DNA from: Cytophagales bacterium
Lineage (GTDB): Bacteria > Bacteroidota > Bacteroidia > Cytophagales > Cyclobacteriaceae
Length of the DNA stretch: 23,296 bases
Reading direction: 5' to 3'
NCBI GenBank assembly: GCA_020063545.1
Contig: JAGUUF010000188.1
Coordinates: forward strand, 1-23,296
Of the stretch, positions 1 through 5,772 are shown one piece after another. The notes beneath the pieces are model-generated. The model worked only from the letters and a program-made list of their open reading frames with translations, did no database searches and was not told the DNA's origin. Positions within the stretch are counted from its first letter, which is position 1; every line of letters starts with the position of its first letter. Position numbers and translations under genes: made by a program.

Positions 1-219
1 CCAGCCTTTGCGTTTCAGAATTTCGCCCATTACCGTTTCAGACCGGCCGCGGGCATAGATTTCGGCATTATCAAAAAAATTAATGCCTTCGTCATAGGCG
101 AGCGTCATCAGTTCATCGGCAGTAGAATTGTCGATCTGCTTTCCGAACGTGAGCCATGAGCCCAATGAAAGTACACTTACCGGTAAACCCGATTTACCCA
201 ATCGCCTGTATTCCATCAT
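1..219 (-). CDS. Aldo/keto reductase, N-terminal part (runs off left edge)
   Basis: The first 73 residues of an NAD(P)H-dependent aldo/keto reductase, a cytoplasmic TIM-barrel oxidoreductase. The protein opens with MEYRRLGKSGLPVS, the usual first strand of the family, and has FFDNAEIYARGRSE around residues 48-61, which holds the catalytic Asp50 and Tyr55. The run after the Tyr resembles the Kv-beta/YghZ branch, but that is inference from a fragment. Two ATG codons are adjacent (219 and 216); the second matches the usual MEYR start. It begins 7 bases after the stop of the histidine phosphatase gene on the same strand, so it is probably the last gene visible of that operon. The catalytic Lys and His lie outside the window. 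Confidence 0.9.
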   Translation of the reverse strand, partial: MMEYRRLGKSGLPVSVLSLGSWLTFGKQIDNSTADELMTLAYDEGINFFDNAEIYARGRSETVMGEILKRKGW

Positions 220-225
220 CTGAAA

Positions 226-726
226 TTAATCTGTTGTAACCCACACTACTTTTACCCCTTCTCCCTTTCGGATAACCGAAACAATAAGCAGGTTGCCATA
301 CTCGCCATCTTCGAACGTATGATACTTCGGCTCGCCAAGGAGGTAATTAACAAATTGCGGTATGGTGTTGGAGTGCCCAGCCACCACAACCGTACCGCCT
401 GTATTAGTTGCGAGCATCCTGTCGATATCGTCTTCTTTGCTGGGTATATAGGTTTGCACCACAAGGCCCTTGCGTTGCGCCAGGGGCTGAACGGTTTGCC
501 GGGTACGTTTATAATCCGAACTGTAAACAGCGGTAACATTGGTTTTATCGAGCATGGATGCCAATCGCTCTGCACGCTTTTTACCGGCTTCCGACAGGTC
601 GGGGTCGTTGGTACTTTGCTTCATGTCCTTTTCTGCATGCCGCAGCAGTATAAACGTAGTTGGCAACTCCTGGCATACTGCCCATACCGGAACAAGTAAA
701 AGCCATAACACAAAAATTCTGATCAT
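226..726 (-). CDS. Exported histidine phosphatase (phosphoglycerate mutase/SixA-like)
   Basis: A 166-residue protein of the histidine phosphatase superfamily, which forms a phosphohistidine intermediate. The start MIRIFVLWLLLVPVWAVCQ is a signal peptide, so it probably acts in the periplasm. The LRHAE motif (Arg29, His30), the second Arg-rich motif SSDYKRTRQT (residues 69-78) and GHSNT (His118) are all present. The start is set at the ATG at 726: an upstream in-frame TTG (756) would lie inside the preceding gene, whereas the ATG follows that gene's stop by 10 bases and has GGAAG close upstream. The substrate is not visible from sequence; small exported members in Bacteroidota are mostly uncharacterised. 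It sits between an NTF2-like gene and an aldo/keto reductase gene on the same strand. Confidence 0.87.
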   Translation of the reverse strand: MIRIFVLWLLLVPVWAVCQELPTTFILLRHAEKDMKQSTNDPDLSEAGKKRAERLASMLDKTNVTAVYSSDYKRTRQTVQPLAQRKGLVVQTYIPSKEDDIDRMLATNTGGTVVVAGHSNTIPQFVNYLLGEPKYHTFEDGEYGNLLIVSVIRKGEGVKVVWVTTD

Positions 727-736
727 AGGCTTCCGA

Positions 737-1225
737 TTATTTGTAACGTGCTTCAATTTCTTTAGGAATTAAACAGGGTGCCGGCCTGCGGGTATCGGCA
801 AGGTGAAAAATTTTCCACCCTTCCTTTTCCTTGTGTAATAAAAATGCATCTACCCCGCAGTGGCTGAATTTTCTGTCGACATAAAAGGCATAGTCGCACC
901 AGGCCTGGGCAAGGCTGCCATCAATATTAACGTTCAGGTTCCAGATTTCCTCATTCCAGGCCTCGGCATGCGGGGTGCCCACGGCTTTCAAAAAGGGTAC
1001 AGCGTTTTTTTCAGTATGTCGGGAAGACAGCCCGTCCTTATTAGAGGCAATTGTTACAAACTGAACATCTCCCGAAAAGGTTGACCGCACCATGGCGCTG
1101 TCGCCCAGTTGCATTCCTTTGAAAAGCCTTGTGATTACGGCCCTTACATCATCTTCCGGTGTACCCTGCGCGTAAACACCAAAGGCTAACATTATCCCCA
1201 TACATAGCGGAATTGACTTTTTCAT
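737..1225 (-). CDS. Exported NTF2-like (SnoaL/lumazine-binding-like) protein
   Basis: A 162-residue protein with a signal peptide (MKKSIPLCMGIMLAFGVYAQ) followed by a single NTF2-like cone fold: an N-terminal helix (EDDVRAVITRLFKGMQLGDSA), a conserved-looking segment ending in WNLNVNIDGSLAQAWCDYAFYVD, and a C-terminal strand pair EGWKIFHLADTRRP. This pattern is typical of the putative lumazine-binding or nuclear transport factor 2 family found exported in Bacteroidota, usually of unknown role. The ATG at 1225 is chosen because the longer frame starts with TTG and would place 16 unneeded residues before the signal peptide. It is probably the first gene of the operon with the histidine phosphatase and aldo/keto reductase, and is divergent from the TPR gene. 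Confidence 0.8.
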   Translation of the reverse strand: MKKSIPLCMGIMLAFGVYAQGTPEDDVRAVITRLFKGMQLGDSAMVRSTFSGDVQFVTIASNKDGLSSRHTEKNAVPFLKAVGTPHAEAWNEEIWNLNVNIDGSLAQAWCDYAFYVDRKFSHCGVDAFLLHKEKEGWKIFHLADTRRPAPCLIPKEIEARYK

Positions 1226-1252
1226 TGATGAGATTTTTTGAAATTTGACTCC

Positions 1253-1316
1253 TCGGTGTGAAAAGTTAATCAAAAATTACGCAAGCGGAGAATACCGCTT
1301 TTTGAGTTAACTTTAG
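1253..1316. promoter_or_regulatory. Nested inverted repeat between divergent genes
   Basis: The gap between the NTF2-like gene and the TPR gene holds an outer inverted repeat (1262-1276 AAAGTTAATCAAAAA against 1299-1314 TTTTTGAGTTAACTTT, one unpaired base) around an inner perfect hairpin AAGCGG-AGAATA-CCGCTT (1283-1300). Each outer arm ends in TTAACTTT on its own outward strand, which resembles the TAnnTTTG -7 element with one mismatch (TAACTTTA at 1308-1315 for the plus strand). I found no well-spaced -33 element for either. It may be a shared operator or two back-to-back promoters; the inner hairpin plus T-run also looks like a terminator, but no gene is in place to use it. Confidence 0.4.
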
Positions 1317-1335
1317 CCGTATAAAAAAGCACTCT

Positions 1336-2484
1336 ATGAATCGCATTGGGGTTTTCCTTTTTTTTCTGGTTTCACTGCAGCAAGTTAAGAGTCAACCGGT
1401 TGACAGCCTGATGGCTGTATTGGATACCGCTACAAACGAGCGAAAGGTTAAAACGCTGAATGAACTATTCAGGGCCAACATTCAAACCAACCCGGTTAAG
1501 GCCATTGGTTTTACCCGCGAAGCCTTAAGCCTGGCCAGTGAAATTAATGATAAACGCGGCCAAGCAGCAGCCTATAATAACCTGGGCGTGGCGTACCGCA
1601 ATCAGGGTGCACTCGACAAGGCCCTGCAGTATTACATCACATCGCTGAAGATTTACGAACAACTTGATAACAAAGAAGGAATCGCCACCACCAAAAACAA
1701 CATTGCCACCATTTACTCGATGAAAAAGGATTACGGCCAGGCAATGAAGTTCCTGGAAGAATCGCACAACTTGTTTTTACAACTGGGCGACCAGCCCAAA
1801 ATTATCGGCTCAATGAACAACCTGGGCAACCTGAACAGCGACCTGCAGTTGTATGAAAAAGCCATGCGGTATTTTTCAGAGGCCTATCAACTGAGTCAGA
1901 AAATGGGAAAGCCTTTTGCCGACCCGGTTAACAATATAGGCAATGTGTATTTCAGGCAAGGCAATTATCAACGCGCCATTGAGCACTACCAGCGAGCCCT
2001 GGAAATTGAGAAAGAGAACAACAATTTGCTGGGCATGTTAAATACCATTACCAACATCGGTATTGCCTATACCAAAGCCGGCCAGCCGAAACCCGCGCAG
2101 GAATATTTAAGCCAGGCCGAGAAGCTGGCAAAAGAACTTCGGGCGTATACCGGCATCCCCGACATTCTGAAAAATAATTCCATTAACTATTACCGGATGG
2201 GTAAACTCAGGGAGGCGTATGAAACGCTGCTGAAGTATGATTCAGCCCGCGAAAAAATTTACGGTGAGGAGAGCAGCCGCTCCATAGCCCAGATGGAAAT
2301 CGCGCTCGAACTGAATGAAAAAGAAAAGGAATTTGAAATGCTGCGGAAACAATCTGAAATAAATGCCCTTCAATTGCGCAACAGCCGGTTATTCATTGTA
2401 TTAGCTATTCTGGGTTTGCTGGTGATTATTGCCGCAGTTAATTTTTATTTCATGAACAGGCGCAGGGAATTTCTTAAACCATGA
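1336..2484 (+). CDS. TPR-repeat membrane protein without an output domain
   Basis: A 382-residue protein with a signal peptide (residues 1-20), about six tetratricopeptide repeats (roughly residues 75-305, for example NNLGVAYRNQGALDKALQYY and NNIGNVYFRQGNYQRAIEHY), a charged helix likely to form a coiled coil (311-350) and one membrane segment (352-373), ending only nine residues later in RRREFLKP. The TPR part would be periplasmic. In Bacteroidota this layout normally continues into a histidine kinase or LuxR-type DNA-binding domain; here it stops, so it is either a truncated sensor or a scaffold. Its stop overlaps the start of the HD-domain gene (ATGA at 2481-2484), pointing to coupled translation and a shared role. 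Confidence 0.88.
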   Translation: MNRIGVFLFFLVSLQQVKSQPVDSLMAVLDTATNERKVKTLNELFRANIQTNPVKAIGFTREALSLASEINDKRGQAAAYNNLGVAYRNQGALDKALQYYITSLKIYEQLDNKEGIATTKNNIATIYSMKKDYGQAMKFLEESHNLFLQLGDQPKIIGSMNNLGNLNSDLQLYEKAMRYFSEAYQLSQKMGKPFADPVNNIGNVYFRQGNYQRAIEHYQRALEIEKENNNLLGMLNTITNIGIAYTKAGQPKPAQEYLSQAEKLAKELRAYTGIPDILKNNSINYYRMGKLREAYETLLKYDSAREKIYGEESSRSIAQMEIALELNEKEKEFEMLRKQSEINALQLRNSRLFIVLAILGLLVIIAAVNFYFMNRRREFLKP

Positions 2485-3020
2485 CCCGCAGCGAAGCCCG
2501 CGCAATCCTGAACGAATTAACTACCAACCCCAGTTTGCTCCGCCACATGCGCAGCCTTGAACTGGTAATGGAGGCCTATGCCGAAAAATTTGGCGAAGAT
2601 AAGGAGGAATGGGCCGTTGCCGGCTTACTGCACGATGCCGATTACGAAGCCTACCCAGAAAAACATCCGGCTGTAATTGTTGAACGACTAAGAAAACTGA
2701 ACGAAACCAAAATTGCACATGCCATATCGGCACATTACACCAAGTGGAACGTACCGTATACCAATATGTTGGACAAGGCATTACTGGCCTGCGATGAACT
2801 TACCGGGTTTATTATTGCCTGTTGCCAGGTACGGCCTGACGGGGTAACCAGCCTTGAGCCAAAATCGGTTATTAAAAAGTTAAAAGACAAGAGCTTTGCC
2901 GCCAAGGTTGAGCGCGATGAGGTGTATAAAGGAGCCGAGCTGCTGGGGGTGGATTTGCCCGAGCACATCGCCTTTATTATTGACATCCTTCGGAAGAACA
3001 AAGACGAATTGGGAATTTGA
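2481..3020 (+). CDS. HD-domain (HDIG-like) phosphohydrolase
   Basis: A 179-residue cytoplasmic protein with the metal-binding HD pattern: LLRHMRSLE near residue 19 (His22), LLHDADYEAYPEKHP with His51-Asp52 and His62, and a helix with ISAHYTKWNVP holding a further His. These match small HD/HDIG proteins that hydrolyse phosphoesters, often nucleotides; the substrate cannot be told from sequence. No signal peptide or membrane segment is present. The ATG lies inside the stop of the TPR gene (ATGA), so it is probably co-translated with it. The protein ends with ILRKNKDELGI, 59 bases before a separate small gene that has its own promoter. Confidence 0.88.
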   Translation: MTRSEARAILNELTTNPSLLRHMRSLELVMEAYAEKFGEDKEEWAVAGLLHDADYEAYPEKHPAVIVERLRKLNETKIAHAISAHYTKWNVPYTNMLDKALLACDELTGFIIACCQVRPDGVTSLEPKSVIKKLKDKSFAAKVERDEVYKGAELLGVDLPEHIAFIIDILRKNKDELGI

Positions 3021-3027
3021 GAAACCG

Positions 3028-3058
3028 GTTGAAAAAGAACTAAAAAACTATACCTTTG
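3028..3058 (+). promoter_or_regulatory. Bacteroidota-type promoter of the 43-residue protein gene
   Basis: GTTG (3028-3031) is followed after exactly 19 bases by TACCTTTG (3051-3058), a full match to the -7 consensus TAnnTTTG of the Bacteroidota primary sigma factor with its usual -33 TTG. The predicted transcript start is near 3063, giving a leader of about 15-18 bases before the ATG at 3080. Confidence 0.55.
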
Positions 3059-3079
3059 AACCACTAAACCGCACAGGCT

Positions 3080-3211
3080 ATGTTTAATCATTATGTAGGT
3101 TCCGGAGCTGATTTATTCATCCTGATTGTTGCCGTTATCATTGGCTTTGCAGCCGCACTCGGCTACGTTGATTTTTTACGCACTTCGAAAAAAGAAGAAA
3201 AACCGGAATAA
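3080..3211 (+). CDS. Small single-pass membrane protein (43 aa)
   Basis: A short reading frame from ATG 3080 to TAA 3209-3211. The first ten residues (MFNHYVGSGA) are followed by one hydrophobic helix, DLFILIVAVIIGFAAALGYV (residues 11-30), and a short charged tail (DFLRTSKKEEKPE) that is rich in Lys and Glu. The layout fits a single-pass inner-membrane protein with the charged tail in the cytoplasm. A consensus promoter ends 21 bases upstream, which argues that the gene is real despite its length. I do not recognise the family. Its last codons lie within a hairpin that appears to terminate the convergent thioredoxin gene. Confidence 0.65.
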   Translation: MFNHYVGSGADLFILIVAVIIGFAAALGYVDFLRTSKKEEKPE

Positions 3212-3219
3212 GCCCGGTT
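3194..3219 (-). terminator. Rho-independent terminator of the thioredoxin gene
   Basis: Read on the minus strand: AACCGG (3219-3214), a 7-base loop, CCGGTT (3206-3201), then a T-rich run TTTCTTC. The stem covers the last base of the thioredoxin stop and the end of the small membrane protein gene on the other strand, so the two genes share it. Confidence 0.5.
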
Positions 3220-3752
3220 CAATTGTAAGGCGACTGGTATTTAGCCTGCCACTCTTCCCATTTTACACGTTTGTAGTGCTCCTCACCGATGTATTGGATA
3301 ATCGGGTGGAATTGTTTTGGATCATGGTAGCCTGCCAGCGGCTGTATCATCCGGAATTCTTCATCCAGGAAGACTACCGTAGGATAGCTGAGTTGGTTAT
3401 TCAGTAAAGCGGCCGCCAACTGGTGAGTACCTTTGTTTCCGTAAGGGATAAACTTAAATGTGGTGCCCTGAAACACAACATCTTCGCGCTGCTCTGCATC
3501 GAATTTTACTGGGTAAAATCTGGTATTAAGGATTTCGGCAATTTTCGGATCACTGAAGGTATTCTTATCCATTACTTTACACCAGCCGCACCAATCGGTG
3601 TACACATCAATAAAGATCTTCCTTTTTTCCGTTTTTGACCGTTCAACGGCCTCTTCAAAGGTAAGCCATTTAACCGGGCTGGTCTGGACCGGCCTGAAAG
3701 ACGTGGATAATCCCATCGTAATGATTAACCCTGTGATCAGTATTGTTCGCAT
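3219..3752 (-). CDS. Exported thioredoxin-fold protein (DUF255/thioredoxin-7-like)
   Basis: A 177-residue protein with a signal peptide (residues 1 to about 24, hydrophobic ILITGLIITMGLS) and a thioredoxin fold. The redox centre is DWCGWCKVMD (Cys55 and Cys58), and the cis-proline segment is LSYPTVVFLDEE. The pre-motif region WLTFEEAVERSKTEKRKIFIDVYT is characteristic of exported Bacteroidota thioredoxins related to DUF255. It probably acts as a periplasmic thiol-disulfide reductase; the partner is unknown. The start is the ATG at 3752. A TAAATTTG box lies at 3787-3780 on the same strand. It converges with the small membrane protein gene. Confidence 0.88.
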   Translation of the reverse strand: MRTILITGLIITMGLSTSFRPVQTSPVKWLTFEEAVERSKTEKRKIFIDVYTDWCGWCKVMDKNTFSDPKIAEILNTRFYPVKFDAEQREDVVFQGTTFKFIPYGNKGTHQLAAALLNNQLSYPTVVFLDEEFRMIQPLAGYHDPKQFHPIIQYIGEEHYKRVKWEEWQAKYQSPYN

Positions 3753-3779
3753 GATGTAATTCCTAAGCTATCCCGGCAA

Positions 3780-3787
3780 CAAATTTA
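3780..3787 (-). promoter_or_regulatory. Possible -7 element upstream of the thioredoxin gene
   Basis: TAAATTTG on the minus strand matches TAnnTTTG exactly and lies 27 bases before the ATG at 3752. I see no TTG at the usual 19-21 base distance upstream, so only half of a promoter is supported. Confidence 0.3.
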
Positions 3788-3987
3788 ACAGAATCCGGTT
3801 GGTTCAGTCTGCTGGCATAAATTGTATTCGGAAAGCACCTGTAACCTCCGGCAGGTTAAACGGTAATGTGTTCAGAAAGTTGGTATCTACTGTTCGCAAT
3901 CGTACATCCGGTGAGTTTAGAGCACCCAAAAAGGGTTAAAAAATGACAAAAAGTAAGATTGGCACCTAAATTGGCAAGTTATCGGCT

Positions 3988-4188
3988 ATGACCCGCAGGA
4001 TTAGCTATAAGGAAATCTCCATTGCCCTGGGCATTATTGTGGCTGCTGTTATCGTGGCAGTTCTCTGGCTCAGTCCGTCTGAATTCAGCCTCTCGGAAGC
4101 AGGCAGTTTTACTTCCAAGCCTTTTATTCCTTCAACAAAAATACTGGTTCAGAAACTAATCACCGCGCTTCAGGCTTCGTTCCGGTAA
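3988..4188 (+). CDS. Small membrane protein, hypothetical (66 aa)
   Basis: ATG 3988 opens a 66-residue frame with a short basic start (MTRRISYKE), one strong hydrophobic helix (ISIALGIIVAAVIVAVLWL, residues 10-28) and a polar tail rich in Ser, Thr and Lys. The positive-inside start and clean membrane segment support a real single-pass protein with its tail outside the cytoplasm. The frame overlaps the end of the convergent YkgJ-type gene by 19 bases. I see no clear promoter or ribosome-binding site, and no family I recognise, so this is a moderate call. Confidence 0.45.
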   Translation: MTRRISYKEISIALGIIVAAVIVAVLWLSPSEFSLSEAGSFTSKPFIPSTKILVQKLITALQASFR

Positions 4189-4748
4189 GCATAGTAATGC
4201 AATACAGTTTCAAGGGCCATTTTCAGCGCCTTGTTTACCGGGTAAAAATTCCTGGCAAGGTCCATATCAATGGCATAAAGCTGCAGATAGTAATCATGCA
4301 TCACGGGAACCTTTCCGGAACCTGATTCAACAGTACGTGCGGCAGCCGGATAGCTTTCCTGATTTTTGATAATCTCACAGGTTAGCAATTCTGCTTTCCC
4401 GTATTTGTTTTTGCGGGAAGAGTAGCCAAACAAGCGGCAGATTATCCCGCGGTATTTATATTCGCTGCAAAGGCCCTGGCCGGCCTGCTGCGGGTTAAGA
4501 ATCCGGCAAACAGGTGAATCATTTTTCTTTAATTCTTCAAGCCAGTGCAACGCCTTTCCGTTTTTATACATATGGAAAGCAAACGGCAGGAATTCAATGA
4601 CAGTCGCCTCGATATCGGCTTTAAAGCAGCACTTACCGCAGCCCGAAGGGCAATACAGCCCCGACCAGCCTCGGAATTGAGCTATTTCCCCGTCAAGTTT
4701 TTCGAATACACGTTCTACTTCTGCAACTTTTTGTTCCAACGTCATCAT
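4170..4748 (-). CDS. YkgJ-family cysteine cluster protein
   Basis: A 192-residue cytoplasmic protein with the zinc/iron-chelating cysteine pattern of the YkgJ family: Cys33-x3-Cys37-x2-Cys40-Cys41 (YCPSGCGKCC), later a Cys in SPVCRILN, another in GLCSEYKYRGIICRLFG, and one in LLTCEII. The segment YRGIICRLFGY stands for the usual YxxRPxxCRxF. Family members bind a metal or Fe-S cluster; the function is mostly unknown. The start is placed at the first of two adjacent ATGs (4748); the longer TTG start is unlikely. It is divergent from an outer-membrane barrel gene, with only 35 bases between them. Confidence 0.88.
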   Translation of the reverse strand: MMTLEQKVAEVERVFEKLDGEIAQFRGWSGLYCPSGCGKCCFKADIEATVIEFLPFAFHMYKNGKALHWLEELKKNDSPVCRILNPQQAGQGLCSEYKYRGIICRLFGYSSRKNKYGKAELLTCEIIKNQESYPAAARTVESGSGKVPVMHDYYLQLYAIDMDLARNFYPVNKALKMALETVLHYYAYRNEA

Positions 4749-4758
4749 CGGCAAAATT

Positions 4759-4770
4759 GCAAATATTTGC
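4759..4770. promoter_or_regulatory. 12-bp perfect palindrome between divergent genes
   Basis: GCAAATATTTGC is perfectly self-complementary and sits in the 35-base gap between the starts of the YkgJ-type gene and the beta-barrel gene. It is flanked by GGCAAA (4750-4755), which pairs with TTTGCC (4766-4771). A shared operator is possible; no paired promoter elements with normal spacing were found. Confidence 0.3.
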
Positions 4771-4783
4771 CTATCTTCATTTC

Positions 4784-5560
4784 ATGAAAACAAAGCTTAC
4801 CCTGCTGTTCGCGGTTCAGGTAATGCTGGCCAGCGGACAATCGTTAAAAAAAGAGTTTGGCTTCGGGTATACGTTTGCTGCCCCGGTAGCCACTATGCAA
4901 CAAACCATTCGTAACGGGCATGGCTTTACCATGGATTACTACTGGCTAACCAAAAACGAAAAACTGGCGGTTGGTGCTGACCTCAGTTATACCATTTACG
5001 GGCACGATAAAAACCGCCAGGAGTATACGTTTAATGATGGTACCGTGGCCCCAATGGATATTGTGGTAAGCAATTCCTTCTTGAACGCCATGCTGGGAAC
5101 ACGCTATTATTTCATTACCGGGAAACAACTCAAGCCTTTTGTTTCGCTGCGTATGGGCTACACGCGCTTCACCACCAACTTATATATTTATGATCCGGAC
5201 GACCGCGATCACTGTGAGCCGGTTGACAAGGATCTGCTTCTGAAAGACGGTACCTTTGCGGCATCAGCCGGTGGCGGGTTTCAATGGGACATGCGAAAAA
5301 TTTTCAAACGGTACCCACCCAACACATTTTTGTTTAATGTAGGCGCATCGTTAACCCTGGGCGGCAACGTGAGATATATGAATACCGATGCCCCCGATCA
5401 CAATCACCATTTACCGACAAATAGTGATGTAACGGCACGCTTTATAAATAATCAAACCCAGGTTGTGCATGAACACCACGTTGGATACGTTTATGCCAGT
5501 TATGTAGAGATGATTGAACTGCGGGCCGGATTTATGATGCGCTTTGAACCCCGGTACTGA
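4784..5560 (+). CDS. Outer-membrane beta-barrel protein with His-rich loops
   Basis: A 258-residue protein with a signal peptide (MKTKLTLLFAVQVMLASGQS) followed by alternating amphipathic strands (for example FTMDYYWLTKNEKLAVGADLS and LKPFVSLRMGYTRF) ending in an aromatic residue (MMRFEPRY), as expected for a small 8- to 10-stranded outer-membrane barrel. It has no plug or TonB box. Two loops near residues 200-230 carry histidine clusters (DHNHH and HEHH) together with acidic residues, which might bind metal. The ATG at 4784 is chosen because the longer frame starts with TTG inside the promoter gap. The stop TGA is the first triplet of the tRNA 3'-part duplication. Its role is unknown. Confidence 0.82.
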   Translation: MKTKLTLLFAVQVMLASGQSLKKEFGFGYTFAAPVATMQQTIRNGHGFTMDYYWLTKNEKLAVGADLSYTIYGHDKNRQEYTFNDGTVAPMDIVVSNSFLNAMLGTRYYFITGKQLKPFVSLRMGYTRFTTNLYIYDPDDRDHCEPVDKDLLLKDGTFAASAGGGFQWDMRKIFKRYPPNTFLFNVGASLTLGGNVRYMNTDAPDHNHHLPTNSDVTARFINNQTQVVHEHHVGYVYASYVEMIELRAGFMMRFEPRY

Positions 5561-5610
5561 GCGGGAAACGGGGCTCGAACCCCTGCCTGACGGCAGGCAG
5601 GCGCGACCTT
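5558..5610 (-). repeat. Partial copy of the tRNA-Gly 3' half, split by a palindrome
   Basis: Bases 5558-5582 are identical to 5656-5680, and 5603-5610 are identical to 5681-5688, so together they copy 33 bases: tRNA nucleotides 43-73 plus two bases downstream. A 20-base insertion (5583-5602, or equally 5582-5601) divides the copy. The copy lies downstream of the tRNA in its direction of transcription and lacks the anticodon arm, D arm and 5' acceptor strand. It may be what remains of a tandem tRNA gene, or an att-like direct repeat left by an integration event. Confidence 0.85.
5582..5601. repeat. 20-bp palindromic repeat element inserted in the tRNA copy
   Basis: The arms CCTGCCTG and CAGGCAGG are exact reverse complements around the loop ACGG. 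Removing these 20 bases restores an uninterrupted match to the tRNA-Gly 3' half, so the element arrived as an insertion without an obvious target duplication. Short GC-rich palindromes of this type are dispersed in some Bacteroidota genomes; only one copy is present here. Confidence 0.7.
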
Positions 5611-5657
5611 ACACACCTAACATCCTATTCACATGCATTCCGCCTATCAGAAAGATG

Positions 5658-5730
5658 AGCGGGAAACGGGGCTCGAACCCGCGACCTTCGGCTTGGGAAG
5701 CCAACGCTCTACCAACTGAGCTACTCCCGC
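5658..5730 (-). tRNA. tRNA-Gly (anticodon CCC)
   Basis: Read on the minus strand, the 73 bases fold fully: acceptor stem GCGGGAG with TTCCCGC, D arm GCTC/GAGC, anticodon stem TTGGC/GCCGA with loop TTCCCAA, variable loop AGGTC, T arm GCGGG/CCCGT with TTCGAGC, and discriminator T, the usual base for glycine. Anticodon CCC reads GGG. CCA is not encoded. A promoter with 19-base spacing lies just upstream. Confidence 0.96.
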
Positions 5731-5741
5731 TTAATGCAGGG

Positions 5742-5772
5742 CCAATTTATTAAAGCTTCAATAGAATTCAAT
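5742..5772 (-). promoter_or_regulatory. Promoter of tRNA-Gly
   Basis: On the minus strand, ATTG (5772-5769) is followed after 19 bases by TAAATTGG (5749-5742), a one-mismatch form of TAnnTTTG. The end of the box is 11 bases before the first tRNA nucleotide, which leaves room for a short 5' leader. The -33 element overlaps the stop codon of the coiled-coil gene. Confidence 0.45.

Noticed and set aside
860..1084. Plus-strand frames opposite the NTF2-like gene and similar antisense frames elsewhere
   Set aside because: They mirror genes with clear family motifs and show no domains, signal peptides or start sites of their own.
5544..5753. Plus-strand reading frame across the tRNA-Gly region
   Set aside because: It is antisense to a well-folded tRNA and its repeat copy; its sequence is simply the translated tRNA complement.
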